A stretch of DNA of 64,000 bases from the NCBI RefSeq assembly GCF_020539505.1, contig NZ_JACDXW010000001.1:496001-560000 (forward strand), read 5' to 3'. The notes beneath the pieces are model-generated. The model saw only the letters and a program-made list of their open reading frames with translations. It was not told where the DNA came from and did not search any database. Below are positions 46,368 through 55,618 of the stretch, in pieces. Every line of letters begins with the position of its first letter. Position 1 is the first letter of the stretch. The position numbers were made by a program, and so were the translations under genes. Source of the stretch: Mesopusillimonas faecipullorum. GTDB lineage: Bacteria; Pseudomonadota; Gammaproteobacteria; Burkholderiales; Burkholderiaceae_B.

Positions 46368-46931
46368 ATGATCAGTAATGTGCTGAGCTTCGTGCTCGAT
46401 ATTGTCTCCTCCGTGTTCGGAGCCGCTCTGTTGCTACGCGCATGGGCATACTCCATCCGCATGCACCCATTCAATCCATATTTGCAGGCTATCTTTCGTG
46501 TTACCGACTGGTTGGTACACGGAGTACGCAAGGTGGTCCCCACGACCAACAAAGTAGATTGGGCGACTCTGCTTAGTGCCTGGTTAACTGCCTTTATCTA
46601 TGTGCTGCTAACAGGCCTGCTGTTAACAGCTGCCCTGCCCACCATTGATCAAATACCGGCTCTTTTAATTTTTAGCGTATTCACGGTACTGATCTGGGCA
46701 TGCAATCTTGTCATATGGGGCACCATCATTCAGGCGGTGTTGTCATGGGTGAACCCCATGGCGCCCGTTATGCCGTTGCTGAATCAGCTAACAGCCCCAC
46801 TCCTGAACCCCATCAAGCGAATACTTCCCAACTTTGGCGGGCTGGATTTTTCTCCGCTGGTGTTGATCATCGTGGCGCAGATCGTCATGATGATTCTGCG
46901 CCAGATGGCCTTCAACAACCTGGCGCTGTAA
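46368..46931 (+). CDS. YggT-family membrane protein
   Basis: A 187-residue inner-membrane protein with the YggT module repeated twice: each half has a hydrophobic helix followed by an amphipathic segment, HPFNPYLQAIFRVTDWLVHGVRKVVP in the first and NPMAPVMPLLNQLTAPLLNPIKRILP in the second. YggT proteins are linked to membrane shape, osmotic tolerance or division-site positioning in different bacteria, but no biochemical activity is established. A hairpin overlaps its stop codon. Confidence 0.93.
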   Translation: MISNVLSFVLDIVSSVFGAALLLRAWAYSIRMHPFNPYLQAIFRVTDWLVHGVRKVVPTTNKVDWATLLSAWLTAFIYVLLTGLLLTAALPTIDQIPALLIFSVFTVLIWACNLVIWGTIIQAVLSWVNPMAPVMPLLNQLTAPLLNPIKRILPNFGGLDFSPLVLIIVAQIVMMILRQMAFNNLAL

Positions 46932-46948
46932 ACAGCGCCAGGAGTTTT
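46919..46948 (+). terminator. Terminator overlapping the yggT stop codon
   Basis: Arms cctggcgctg and cagcgccagg form a 10-bp perfect stem with loop taaa, which contains the stop codon; agtttt follows on the plus strand. The converging slyB-like gene ends in the same place, so it may serve both. Confidence 0.7.
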
Positions 46949-47447
46949 ACATAGGCACTACGCGGGTAGGGCCGCCGCCGCTGATCAGGCGCACGCGCTG
47001 CCCGTTGGTAATGTTGACGTCTGCCGCCTGAGCCACCACACGAGTCTCGCCGTTATCAAGCTGTACGGTGATCTCTAGGCCCTGGGTTTTGTTGACTTGG
47101 TTCTCGACGGTGTCGCCAAGCAGGCCGCCCAAAATAACGCCACCCACAGTTGCAATGGCACGCCCCGTGCCGCCACCTATGGCGTTGCCTGCAACGCCAC
47201 CCAAAGCGCCACCGGCCACCATGCCTACCCCACTGCCTTTTTCTTGCTGGATGGTAACGGGGCGCACCGCAATAACGGTGCCGATACGGACTATCTGTTC
47301 TTGCTGGGCCTGCCCGTAGGTGTAAACAGAGCTGGATGCCGAATTACGTGCGCACCCGGACACTACAGCCAAGGCTGCCAGCGTGGCGGCCAAGCCGGCA
47401 AAACGCCCGGCCCGCTGCAAGAAGGGAAGGGAAATAATGCGTTGCAT
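46947..47447 (-). CDS. Outer-membrane lipoprotein with glycine zipper (SlyB/PcP type)
   Basis: The 166-residue precursor has a lipoprotein signal peptide ending in VVSGC, so the mature protein starts at a lipidated cysteine. A glycine-zipper segment (GSGVGMVAGGALGGVAGNAIGGGTGRAIATVGG and onward) is followed by a C-terminal beta-rich part with QLDNGETRVVAQ and GQRVRLISGGG, the arrangement of SlyB and the Rickettsia 17-kDa antigen family. It presumably stabilises the outer membrane. The start codon has AAGGAG 7 nt upstream; the open frame extends 31 codons further without signal features. Confidence 0.93.
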   Translation of the reverse strand: MQRIISLPFLQRAGRFAGLAATLAALAVVSGCARNSASSSVYTYGQAQQEQIVRIGTVIAVRPVTIQQEKGSGVGMVAGGALGGVAGNAIGGGTGRAIATVGGVILGGLLGDTVENQVNKTQGLEITVQLDNGETRVVAQAADVNITNGQRVRLISGGGPTRVVPM

Positions 47448-47536
47448 GGTAAATCTCCTTGGACGTCTTGTCCTGTAAAGCCTTTCGACGGGCCTTGTGG
47501 TGGCAACAGCGGTAGCGCCGCAGTGCTGGCCAGCTT

Positions 47537-48559
47537 TCAAGCCAGCGACAGCTTGATACCGTAATGCCGCTGAAGCGCTTCGCTAATTTGGTCGCGCGAG
47601 GGCTGATGATTCTGCGGCCCCTTAGAGGCAATTTTAAAAGCCCCCATTACATTCGCCAAGCAGCACGACTGCTGTAGCGTCCAGCCCTGCACCAAACCGT
47701 GCAGCAAGCCCGCGCGGTGGGCGTCTCCGCATCCGGTAGGGTCTACCACCTGTTCGGCCTTGATGGCGGGCACATGCGTTTCAGTGCCGTTCTCGTATAG
47801 CGTAGAACCCTCGGCGCCCCGCGTTACCACCACCGCCCGCAACGAACCGGCAATCTCGGTCATGCTAAGGCCAGTACGTTGAACAATGATGCTGGCCTCG
47901 TAATCGTTGGCCGTCACGATGTCGGCCAACTCGAGCATTTGTCTAAGGTCTTCGCCATCGAACAAAGGCATGGCTTGGCCCAGGTCAAATACGAAAGGAA
48001 TGCCCTGGCTTTTGAAACGGCGCGCATGCGCAAACATGCCATCTTTGGAGTCAGGCGCGACAATGCCCCACGCAGCGCGGGTATCGCCCCAATCATTCTG
48101 TGCAGACTGCAGCATAGCACCAGGGTGGAAGGAGGCGATCTGGTTGTTATCCAAGTCGGTCGTGATAAAGCACTGGGGCGTAAACATATCGTCCAACACC
48201 TGAACATGGCGTGTGTTTATGCCCAGCCTCTGCATGTATTCAATATAGTCGCTGGCATCCGGGCCCACCATGCCTACTGGCACGGCACTTGCTCCCAGGA
48301 GACTCAGGTTATAGGCGATGTTGCCGGCGCAACCTCCATATTCTTTGCGCATGGTAGGGACAAAGAAAGACACGCTGAGCGACTGGATGCTTTCCGCGAG
48401 AATGTGCTCTTTGAAGTGACCTTCGAATACGGCAATGGTGTCGAAAGCCACCGAACCGCATACCAGAATATTTTTTCCCGTGGTGTTGCCCCCGGAATAA
48501 GCAGCGCCGGTTTGCGCATCGTCATGCCGCTGGTGCAGCGTAGGAGTCTTTTTCATCAT
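47537..48559 (-). CDS. PfkB-family carbohydrate/nucleoside kinase
   Basis: A 340-residue ribokinase-fold kinase. The N-terminal sugar-binding signature YGGCAGNIAYNLSLLG and the C-terminal anion-hole and catalytic motif DPTGCGDAHRAG are present, with the catalytic Asp in GCGD. The residue after the motif is His where related proteins generally have Phe (GDAFRAG). Annotated relatives are often called adenosine kinase or sugar kinase; I cannot decide the substrate. It begins 20 nt after the DUF3426 gene on the same strand. Confidence 0.88.
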   Translation of the reverse strand: MMKKTPTLHQRHDDAQTGAAYSGGNTTGKNILVCGSVAFDTIAVFEGHFKEHILAESIQSLSVSFFVPTMRKEYGGCAGNIAYNLSLLGASAVPVGMVGPDASDYIEYMQRLGINTRHVQVLDDMFTPQCFITTDLDNNQIASFHPGAMLQSAQNDWGDTRAAWGIVAPDSKDGMFAHARRFKSQGIPFVFDLGQAMPLFDGEDLRQMLELADIVTANDYEASIIVQRTGLSMTEIAGSLRAVVVTRGAEGSTLYENGTETHVPAIKAEQVVDPTGCGDAHRAGLLHGLVQGWTLQQSCCLANVMGAFKIASKGPQNHQPSRDQISEALQRHYGIKLSLA

Positions 48560-48579
48560 GGTGTTTCGCTTTTACTTGA

Positions 48580-49521
48580 TCACGGGAAAAACAGGCCAAC
48601 CTGATAGCCACTGACATGCTCGGCCTTGATTTCCAAAACCACTGAAATGCGCCGCTCGCTGGCGGCAGGAAAGGCTGGGCCCGGACGCGGCGAGGCGCCC
48701 AGATACACGTCGGGCGGCAGGTAGCGACGGCTGAGCACCGCCCCAGAGACATCGGTGAGTTCTAACCAAAGAACCGGCCATTGTTGAGGCCCATCTAAGC
48801 TATTGCGCAACAGGGCCTCGAAAACCATGTTCTGCCCCTTACGCTGCAAAGAGGAGTCACTGACAGACAACAGCTTAAGCTTACGCGCGTAGGGAACTTC
48901 GCATTGAAACCGCTGGCAGGCTGCTTCTAACACAGGGCGCAGTGCGGGCCATTGCACGGCTATCTGCATGCGATAAATATAAACGGCTTGAGCCGCAGCA
49001 AGCAGCAAGCCGGCCAGGATCAGTACCGCCCAAGCCAAACGCGCCAACCCGCTACGTCGGGCAGGCCGAGCGTCTCCGGCCAGGAAACCGGGTACTGCGG
49101 GTCGCCCCCCCACACGCGACTCACCATAGATGGGCGAATCCGCCGCATCCGCTTCGTCTTCTTCCCATGTATAGCCAGGCTCAGGATCACTATCCGTCCT
49201 GTGTAAACCGGGTTCGACATTGGGTCCGAACGGGTTGGCGTCGTCAGCTGGCTCGCGGCTTCCTACGAACGGCTCTGGCGACGCTGTCTCTACCTTGCGA
49301 TGAACGGTGGCATCCGGCTGCGGCTCATAAACAGGCTTTGCCTTGATTTCCGTTAACGGCGGGGGTGTATGCGGGGAGGCCGGCGCCGAAACGACAGCCT
49401 CATAGCCATCAAAAATATGGGCGCAATTTATGCAGCGCACATACCCTTTGCGCAGCTGCAGTTGCTCAAGCCTTGCGGCGAAAGTCGTGCCGCAAGCGGG
49501 ACAACACGTCATTAATTCCAT
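48580..49521 (-). CDS. Zinc-ribbon, single-pass membrane protein with DUF3426 domain
   Basis: The 313-residue protein starts with an MJ0042-type zinc ribbon (C7-x2-C10 and C30-x2-C33), has a long acidic, proline-rich linker, a transmembrane helix at about residues 160-183, and a C-terminal DUF3426 domain ending in ISVVLEIKAEHVSGYQVGLFFP, predicted outside the cytoplasm. Function unknown; it is regularly found next to prmA in betaproteobacteria, as here (27 nt after it). GGAGG 6 nt before the ATG supports the start. Confidence 0.9.
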   Translation of the reverse strand: MELMTCCPACGTTFAARLEQLQLRKGYVRCINCAHIFDGYEAVVSAPASPHTPPPLTEIKAKPVYEPQPDATVHRKVETASPEPFVGSREPADDANPFGPNVEPGLHRTDSDPEPGYTWEEDEADAADSPIYGESRVGGRPAVPGFLAGDARPARRSGLARLAWAVLILAGLLLAAAQAVYIYRMQIAVQWPALRPVLEAACQRFQCEVPYARKLKLLSVSDSSLQRKGQNMVFEALLRNSLDGPQQWPVLWLELTDVSGAVLSRRYLPPDVYLGASPRPGPAFPAASERRISVVLEIKAEHVSGYQVGLFFP

Positions 49522-49548
49522 GCAAGGCCTCCGCAAACAGGGCTGGGC

Positions 49549-50463
49549 TCAATCGCGCCGACCATGCAGGCAAACCCAGCCATCGCGGCTGCGCCATACC
49601 TGCATTGTCAGCCACGGCGCATAAGCCTGTGCCACTTCGTCTGCCTGCCTTTCAAGCACACCCGACAACACGAGATCGCCACCTGGGGCGACCCGGTTGG
49701 CCAACATGGGAGCCAGCACCTTGAGCGGACTGGAAAGAATATTCGCCACCACCACACGATACTGGCCGTCTGCCAGGGCATCAGGCAACATGGCATTGAC
49801 ATGCACATGGTTGGTCTGCGCATTGAAGCCCGTAGCCAGAACAGCTTGCTCATCGATATCGACGGCGTCGGTGCGACTTGCGCCCAGCAGGGAAGCTGCA
49901 ATAGCCAAAATGCCAGAGCCGCAGCCATAATCCAATACCGTCGCATCAGACGGCAGGCAGGCTTCCAACCACTGCAAGCAAAGATGCGTGGTGGGATGAC
50001 TTCCGGTGCCAAAGGCCAGCCCCGGATCAAGCTCTATGCGCACAATGCCGTCATCCGCTCTGTCGCCCGCCGGCACCTCGGGATCTTCACGGTGCCAACT
50101 GGGTACTATCCAGATGCGCTCGCCTATGGGTATGGGGCCGAACTGGGACTGAGTCAGGCGTACCCAATCGGCATCGGGTACCTCACGCGTATGCCAATCG
50201 GCTTCGCGGCCGGAACCTGCCAATGCGTCGGCCTGGGCAAGCAACTGCTCGGGATCTTGCCCGTCTGGCAATAACACCACCACACGGTTACGCTGCCAGG
50301 CCTGAACCTCGGGCTCCAGCCCGGGTTCACCGTATAAAGGCTGCTCGGCCTGCGTATCGCCGTCGGCATCCTCGACGGAAACGGATAAAGCCCCCGCTTG
50401 CAGCAAGGCGTCGGACAACGCTTCAGCATGCGCCTGAGGGCAATGCAATACGAGTTCGCGCAT
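49549..50463 (-). CDS. prmA: Ribosomal protein L11 methyltransferase PrmA
   Basis: PrmA trimethylates ribosomal protein L11. The 304-residue enzyme has the N-terminal substrate-recognition domain (MRELVLHCPQAHAEALSDALL), the family block LDPGLAFGTGSHPTTHLCL, the SAM-binding LDYGCGSGILAIAA and the active-site NILSSPL. It is 51 nt after accC in the order aroQ-accB-accC-prmA. Confidence 0.98.
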   Translation of the reverse strand: MRELVLHCPQAHAEALSDALLQAGALSVSVEDADGDTQAEQPLYGEPGLEPEVQAWQRNRVVVLLPDGQDPEQLLAQADALAGSGREADWHTREVPDADWVRLTQSQFGPIPIGERIWIVPSWHREDPEVPAGDRADDGIVRIELDPGLAFGTGSHPTTHLCLQWLEACLPSDATVLDYGCGSGILAIAASLLGASRTDAVDIDEQAVLATGFNAQTNHVHVNAMLPDALADGQYRVVVANILSSPLKVLAPMLANRVAPGGDLVLSGVLERQADEVAQAYAPWLTMQVWRSRDGWVCLHGRRD

Positions 50464-50514
50464 GGCAACTCCGAAAAAGACTTGCGGCGCCCTGCCGCGC
50501 CGCCGGTTTGTGCC

Positions 50515-51864
50515 TTAAGCGCTGCGCTGCGCCAGACGCTCTTCAAGATAATGGATGCTGGTACCGCCTTCGACAAAGCGGGAGTCAGCCATCAAATCGC
50601 GATGCAGCGGAATGTTGGTCTGTATGCCTTCGACGACCATTTCGGACAAGGCGATTTCCATACGGGCAATCGCCTGCTCGCGCGTATCGCCATAGGTAAT
50701 CAGCTTGGCGATCATGGAGTCGTAGTTGGGCGGCACCATATAACCGCTAAACACGTGGGAATCCATACGCACGCCGGGCCCGCCTGGCGTGTGCCAATTG
50801 GTGATACGCCCCGGGCTGGGCAGGAACTTGTAGGGATCTTCGGCGTTGATACGGCACTCTATGGCGTGACCGCGGAACTGAATGTCGCGCTGACGCAAAG
50901 AGAATTTTTCACCCGCAGCAATCAGGATCTGCTGCTGCACCAAGTCGATGCCAGTGATCATTTCGGTGACCGTATGCTCGACCTGGATACGGGTATTCAT
51001 TTCAATAAAGAAGAATTCGCCGTTCTCGTACAGGAACTCGAATGTACCTGCACCGCGATAACCCATTTTGCGGCAAGCTTCGGCGCAACGCTCGCCTATG
51101 CGCTCGATGAGGCGGCGCGGAATGTGCGGCGCGGGCGCTTCTTCGATGACCTTCTGGTGACGACGCTGCATGGAGCAATCGCGTTCGCCCAGCCATACAG
51201 CGTGGCGATCGCCATCAGCCAGTACCTGGATCTCGATGTGACGAGGGTTCTCCAGGAATTTTTCCATGTAGACTTCGGGATTATTGAAAGCTGCGCCCGC
51301 TTCGGTACGCGTCATGGAGACGGCGTTCAGCAACGCTGCCTCGGTGTACACCACACGCATGCCGCGTCCACCACCGCCACCAGCCGCCTTGATGATCACT
51401 GGGTAACCCACTTTGCGTGCCGTCTGCATAATGACAGCAGGGTCATCGGGCAGTGCGCCCTCGGAACCCGGAACAACAGGTACGCCGGCTTCGATCATGG
51501 CATGCTTGGCGCTAACCTTGTCACCCATCATCCGTATGGTTTCAGGGCGAGGGCCGATAAAGACAAAGCCGCTTTTTTCCACACGTTCGGCAAAGTCGGC
51601 ATTCTCGGAGAGAAAACCGTAGCCGGGGTGAATAGCTTCCGCATCGGTGACCTCTGCCGCAGAGATCAGGGCGGGCATGCTCAAATAACTGTCACGCGCG
51701 GCCGCAGGCCCAATGCACACCGACTCGTCGGCCAGGCGCACGTACTTGGCGTCGCGGTCGGCCTCGGAGTGCACGACGACGGTCTTGATTCCCAGCTCTC
51801 GGCAGGCGCGCTGGACACGCAGCGCGATTTCGCCGCGATTCGCGATAAGTACTTTTTCAAACAT
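50515..51864 (-). CDS. accC: Biotin carboxylase subunit of acetyl-CoA carboxylase
   Basis: AccC carboxylates the biotin on AccB, the first half of malonyl-CoA synthesis. The 449-residue ATP-grasp enzyme begins [17 protein letters not shown] and has the glycine-rich ATP loop [12 protein letters not shown], the [14 protein letters not shown] catalytic block and the C-terminal RDLMADSRF segment. It starts 11 nt after accB, so both come from one mRNA. Confidence 0.99.
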   Translation of the reverse strand: MFEKVLIANRGEIALRVQRACRELGIKTVVVHSEADRDAKYVRLADESVCIGPAAARDSYLSMPALISAAEVTDAEAIHPGYGFLSENADFAERVEKSGFVFIGPRPETIRMMGDKVSAKHAMIEAGVPVVPGSEGALPDDPAVIMQTARKVGYPVIIKAAGGGGGRGMRVVYTEAALLNAVSMTRTEAGAAFNNPEVYMEKFLENPRHIEIQVLADGDRHAVWLGERDCSMQRRHQKVIEEAPAPHIPRRLIERIGERCAEACRKMGYRGAGTFEFLYENGEFFFIEMNTRIQVEHTVTEMITGIDLVQQQILIAAGEKFSLRQRDIQFRGHAIECRINAEDPYKFLPSPGRITNWHTPGGPGVRMDSHVFSGYMVPPNYDSMIAKLITYGDTREQAIARMEIALSEMVVEGIQTNIPLHRDLMADSRFVEGGTSIHYLEERLAQRSA

Positions 51865-51875
51865 GCCTTGACGCC

Positions 51876-52334
51876 CTAGCCGATCACAAACAGGGGTTGA
51901 CCATACTCGACGGGCTCACCGTTCTCGACGAGAATTTCCTTGATGACACCGGATTTTTCTGCCTCGATTTCGTTGAGCAGCTTCATGGCCTCGATGATGC
52001 ACAGCGGATCGCCTTCCTTGACGCTTTGGCCCACTTCGACAAATGGCGAAGCACCAGGATTAGGCGAGCGATAAAAGGTGCCAACCATGGGCGCCTTCAC
52101 AGGATGGCCTTGGATAACCGGCGCAGCAGCTGGGGCGGCGGGCTGAACAGCCGCGGCAGGAGCAGCAGGTGCGGCTGCCACAGTCTGCACTTGCGGCTGA
52201 GCCATCATCACGGGCTGCGTAGGCGGCAGGCTCTTGACGATACGCACGGTGCCGTCACCTTCGGTGATCTCAAGCTCGGTGATGCCGGACTCGGCCACCA
52301 AGTCGATGAGTGTCTTAAGTTTTCTCAAATCCAT
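51876..52334 (-). CDS. accB: Biotin carboxyl carrier protein of acetyl-CoA carboxylase
   Basis: The 152-residue carrier has an N-terminal helix, an alanine/proline linker (about residues 53-75) and a biotinyl domain with biotinylation site [10 protein letters not shown] (K118) and the thumb segment [13 protein letters not shown]. The residues after the modified lysine read LL where many homologues have MM or LM, a conservative change. The gene is 75 nt after aroQ. Confidence 0.98.
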   Translation of the reverse strand: MDLRKLKTLIDLVAESGITELEITEGDGTVRIVKSLPPTQPVMMAQPQVQTVAAAPAAPAAAVQPAAPAAAPVIQGHPVKAPMVGTFYRSPNPGASPFVEVGQSVKEGDPLCIIEAMKLLNEIEAEKSGVIKEILVENGEPVEYGQPLFVIG

Positions 52335-52409
52335 GATTGGTTTCCATGACGAGACGACATTCCTGGAAGGGGAAGGCCGCCGTAGTTGAAGCGATGCATG
52401 CCCAGCGGA

Positions 52410-52844
52410 TCATGCCTGCAATGCGTATTGCAAAGCGGCCTCGTAGCCATAAGCCCCTAGGCCCACCACCACACCCACTGCCAAATCAGACAGATAGGAA
52501 TGATGACGAAAGGACTCTCGACGATGCACGTTGGAAAGATGCACTTCGACAAAAGGGATGGTTACAGCGGCCAGTGCGTCACGCAAGGCAATGCTGGTGT
52601 GGGTGTAGGCACCCGCATTAATAAGAATGAAGTCGGTGCTATCTTGGCGCGCCGCATGAACGCGGTCGACAAGCTCACCTTCGTGATTGCTTTGGAACGC
52701 AGTGCACCGGGCACCACGAGACGCTGCCAGTTCGAAAAGGCGTTGGTTTATGTCTTGCAAGGTTTGATGCCCGTACACCGCCGGTTCGCGGGTGCCCAGC
52801 AAATTAAGGTTGGGCCCGTGCAGGACAAGTATGTGTTGCGCCAT
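52410..52844 (-). CDS. aroQ: Type II 3-dehydroquinate dehydratase
   Basis: AroQ converts 3-dehydroquinate to 3-dehydroshikimate in aromatic amino acid synthesis. The 144-residue enzyme has the type II signatures: [17 protein letters not shown] with the catalytic arginine and tyrosine, [14 protein letters not shown], and [17 protein letters not shown]. The pathway partner aroE is in the same window at 58436 on the other strand. Confidence 0.98.
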   Translation of the reverse strand: MAQHILVLHGPNLNLLGTREPAVYGHQTLQDINQRLFELAASRGARCTAFQSNHEGELVDRVHAARQDSTDFILINAGAYTHTSIALRDALAAVTIPFVEVHLSNVHRRESFRHHSYLSDLAVGVVVGLGAYGYEAALQYALQA

Positions 52845-52926
52845 TATGAGTCGAAGAAGGTTCCAGACCGTCTTTTTACGCGAAAGTACCCTGTTTGTCT
52901 ATCAAAATACAGGCATTTAAGAGTTT

Positions 52927-53442
52927 TCAGACCTTGAGGCCAGCCAACGTGGCATCGAGGCTATCGGGCTTTACCAGCCCCAGTATGCGTTCGACAAGCT
53001 GACCCTGCGCGTCGAAAACCACCGTAAAAGGCAGACCGCCTTTACTGTTGCCCAAGGGCCGCATCAGTTCAATACCTTCGTGGCCGGCAACCAGCAGCGG
53101 GTAACTTACTTGAACTTTGTCTTTAGCGAAAGCACGCACGTTGACGGCAGTATCGACAGCCAAGCCCACAAAAGCCACATGCGGGTGGCTTTCGCTGAGC
53201 GCCTGCAGGTCGGGCATTTCGTGTATGCACGGAGGGCACCATGTCGCCCAGAAATTGACCACAACAGGTTTGCCCAGAAAGCCGGACATGGCTTGCTCGG
53301 CACCGGCAGGGTCGGGAAAACGCCTTTGGAACAGTGGGTCGGGGTCGGCGGCATGCGCTAGGCGCACCATGCCGGCCCCACCTATAGCGGCAAGGCCCGC
53401 GTAGACCAACTGCCGGCGTTTAGGAAAAAAAATCTGGGACAT
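52927..53442 (-). CDS. TlpA-like periplasmic thioredoxin
   Basis: The 171-residue protein has an N-terminal signal sequence with a twin-arginine-like KRRQLVYAG stretch and a cleavage site near LAHAAD, followed by a thioredoxin fold with the redox motif WATWCPPC (C69, C72). The cis-proline region is GGLPFTVVF. Such proteins reduce periplasmic disulfides, for instance in cytochrome c maturation. The ATG at MSQIFF is used; the frame is open 14 codons upstream without signal features. Confidence 0.92.
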   Translation of the reverse strand: MSQIFFPKRRQLVYAGLAAIGGAGMVRLAHAADPDPLFQRRFPDPAGAEQAMSGFLGKPVVVNFWATWCPPCIHEMPDLQALSESHPHVAFVGLAVDTAVNVRAFAKDKVQVSYPLLVAGHEGIELMRPLGNSKGGLPFTVVFDAQGQLVERILGLVKPDSLDATLAGLKV

Positions 53443-53573
53443 GTGGCGAGCGTATTCATCTAGACCAGCCAGGCATTTTAACACCGCCCCTCAGGGCAGG
53501 CGCTGGCGCCTGGATTATCACCCGTCCTTCCGGCTCACGGCACAGCCACTACAATACGGCCAGGAGGATATTC

Positions 53574-54956
53574 ATGCATCTGCACATACTGGGTATTTGC
53601 GGTACTTTCATGGGCGGGCTGGCGCTGATCGCGCGCGCTGCCGGCCATACTGTCACGGGTTGCGACGCCGGCGTGTATCCGCCCATGAGCACGCAGTTGC
53701 GCGAACAAGGGATAGACCTCGTCGAGGGGTTCGACGCCGACCAGCTCGACCTCTCACCCGACCTATTCATCATTGGCAACATCGTCACGCGCGGCAATCC
53801 GCTGATGGAAGCCATACTTGACCAAGGTCTACCCTACGTGTCGGGCCCCCAGTGGCTAGGCGAACAGATTTTGCAAGGGCAACATGTGCTTGCGGTAGCC
53901 GGCACACACGGCAAGACCAGCACTAGCTCCATGTTGGCCTGGATACTCGAACAAGCCGGTTTGGCGCCCAATTTTCTGATTGGCGGTGTGGCGCCCGGCC
54001 TGCAGGTATCGGCTCGTTATCGGCCAGAAAGCCGCCACTTCGTTATCGAGGCCGACGAATACGACACGGCCTTCTTCGACAAGCGCTCCAAATTTGTTCA
54101 TTACCGGCCCCGCACGGCTATCTTGAACAATCTTGAATACGACCACGCCGACATCTTTCCCGACTTGGCTGCTATCGAAACCCAATTCCATCACTTGGTT
54201 CGAACCATCCCAGCCACCGGTTGCATAGTCCGGCCCGCAGAGTCGCCGGCCCTTGACAGCGCCCTGGCTCGCGGCTGCTGGACGCCCGTGGTGCAAGTGG
54301 ATGGCCCCCAAGCCCCTTGGCAGGCCCGCGACTACGACAGCCATCCCGACCATTTTGAGGTGGTGTTCGAAGGCAAGGTCGCCGGCGTCATTGCCTGGTC
54401 GCTCAGCGGTCAACACAATCGCGCCAATGCCTTGGCCGCGTTGGCAGCCGCCTATCATGTGGGTGTCGAACCCGGCATCGCCATCGAAGCACTGACACGC
54501 TTTTCGGGCATACGGCGCCGCCTGGAACTGCGCGGAACCGTGCGCGACATCGCCGTATACGATGACTTTGCCCACCACCCAACAGCCATTGCCACCACGC
54601 TGGAAGGCCTGCATCGGCGCGCCTCGCATCAGCGCATCCTCGCAGTCATCGAACCCCGCTCCAACACCATGAAGTTGGGCACGATGGCCGCACGCCTGCC
54701 CCAAGCCTTGACGCTGGCTGACAAGGTATATTGCTTCGGTGCGCGCGAGGGCAAGCATGCGCTGGGCTGGCGCCCCGAAGAGGTCTTGGCATCGCTGGGC
54801 GACCGTGCTGCAAGCTTCGATCAGATACCCGGTTTGGTAGAGGCCATCCTCACTGATGCGCGCCCTGGCGATGCCGTCCTGGTCATGAGCAACGGCAGCT
54901 TTGGCGGCATTCACGAGAAACTGCTAGAGGGGCTCGCTCAGGAGCCCAGCCGATGA
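53574..54956 (+). CDS. mpl: Murein peptide ligase Mpl (UDP-MurNAc:L-Ala-gamma-D-Glu-meso-DAP ligase)
   Basis: Mpl ligates recycled murein tripeptide directly to UDP-MurNAc, bypassing MurC, MurD and MurE. The 460-residue protein is a MurC-like ligase: HILGICGTFMGGLA at the N terminus, ATP loop GTHGKTST (about residues 110-117), EADEYDTAFFDKRSKFVHYRPR, which is characteristic of Mpl, and YDDFAHHPTAI. A strong AGGAGG precedes the ATG. Its stop overlaps yqiA by 4 nt. Its presence implies active cell-wall recycling. Confidence 0.98.
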   Translation: MHLHILGICGTFMGGLALIARAAGHTVTGCDAGVYPPMSTQLREQGIDLVEGFDADQLDLSPDLFIIGNIVTRGNPLMEAILDQGLPYVSGPQWLGEQILQGQHVLAVAGTHGKTSTSSMLAWILEQAGLAPNFLIGGVAPGLQVSARYRPESRHFVIEADEYDTAFFDKRSKFVHYRPRTAILNNLEYDHADIFPDLAAIETQFHHLVRTIPATGCIVRPAESPALDSALARGCWTPVVQVDGPQAPWQARDYDSHPDHFEVVFEGKVAGVIAWSLSGQHNRANALAALAAAYHVGVEPGIAIEALTRFSGIRRRLELRGTVRDIAVYDDFAHHPTAIATTLEGLHRRASHQRILAVIEPRSNTMKLGTMAARLPQALTLADKVYCFGAREGKHALGWRPEEVLASLGDRAASFDQIPGLVEAILTDARPGDAVLVMSNGSFGGIHEKLLEGLAQEPSR

Positions 54957-55555
54957 AAGTCTTGTATTTACATGGTTTCCGCTCTTCGCCGGCCTCGTTC
55001 AAATCCAGGCTGCTAGAGCAAGCCATGGCTCAGCGCGGCCTGCATGATGACTGGTATAGCCCGCAGCTGCCCGCCAGCCCCGCCGCCGCGATAGCGCTGT
55101 GCCACGATTGGATACGCTCGCAGTTTGGCGACACCAACTTAAAGGACGCAGCTTCGGAACTGCTTATCATTGGTTCTTCGCTAGGGGGCTTCTATGCCTA
55201 TTGCCTGGCGGAGCATTGGCAATGCCGCGCCGTCGTGCTCAACCCGGTCGTGCACGCCGCGCGCGACCTGGCCACGCAGGTAGGCAGCCATCGCCACTTC
55301 CATAACGATGAGCCTTTCGAGTTCCTGCCAGAACACGTTAACGAACTGGCTGACATGGCGGCACCGCCTACCCAAAACCCTGAACGTTATTATCTTTTAG
55401 CCTCTACGGGCGACGAGGTACTTGACTGGCGCGACATGCGTCAATGGTATGCCGGCAGTCACGGGCATATTATTGAAGGCAGCGACCACGGCATCAGCGA
55501 TTTTGCCGACTGGTTGCCCGATGTTATGGATTTCATCCTGCAACCGCCACGATAA
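54953..55555 (+). CDS. yqiA: YqiA-family alpha/beta-hydrolase esterase
   Basis: A 200-residue serine hydrolase: MKVLYLHGFRSSPASFK at the N terminus, nucleophile elbow GSSLGGFYA, and a late SDHGISDFADWL with the catalytic histidine. Length and motifs match E. coli YqiA, an esterase on short acyl esters whose physiological substrate is unknown. It is translationally coupled to mpl through an ATGA overlap. Confidence 0.92.
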   Translation: MKVLYLHGFRSSPASFKSRLLEQAMAQRGLHDDWYSPQLPASPAAAIALCHDWIRSQFGDTNLKDAASELLIIGSSLGGFYAYCLAEHWQCRAVVLNPVVHAARDLATQVGSHRHFHNDEPFEFLPEHVNELADMAAPPTQNPERYYLLASTGDEVLDWRDMRQWYAGSHGHIIEGSDHGISDFADWLPDVMDFILQPPR

Positions 55556-55618
55556 GTCGTCGAACCCAAACCGCTTCAGCGGCCCGCCTTCTCATTTCAT
55601 TCCCTATCTTTTTCATCC

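Noticed and set aside
47690-47770. PfkB kinase with His after the GCGD catalytic motif as an inactive enzyme
   Set aside because: The catalytic aspartate and the anion-hole glycines are intact; the change is outside the essential core.
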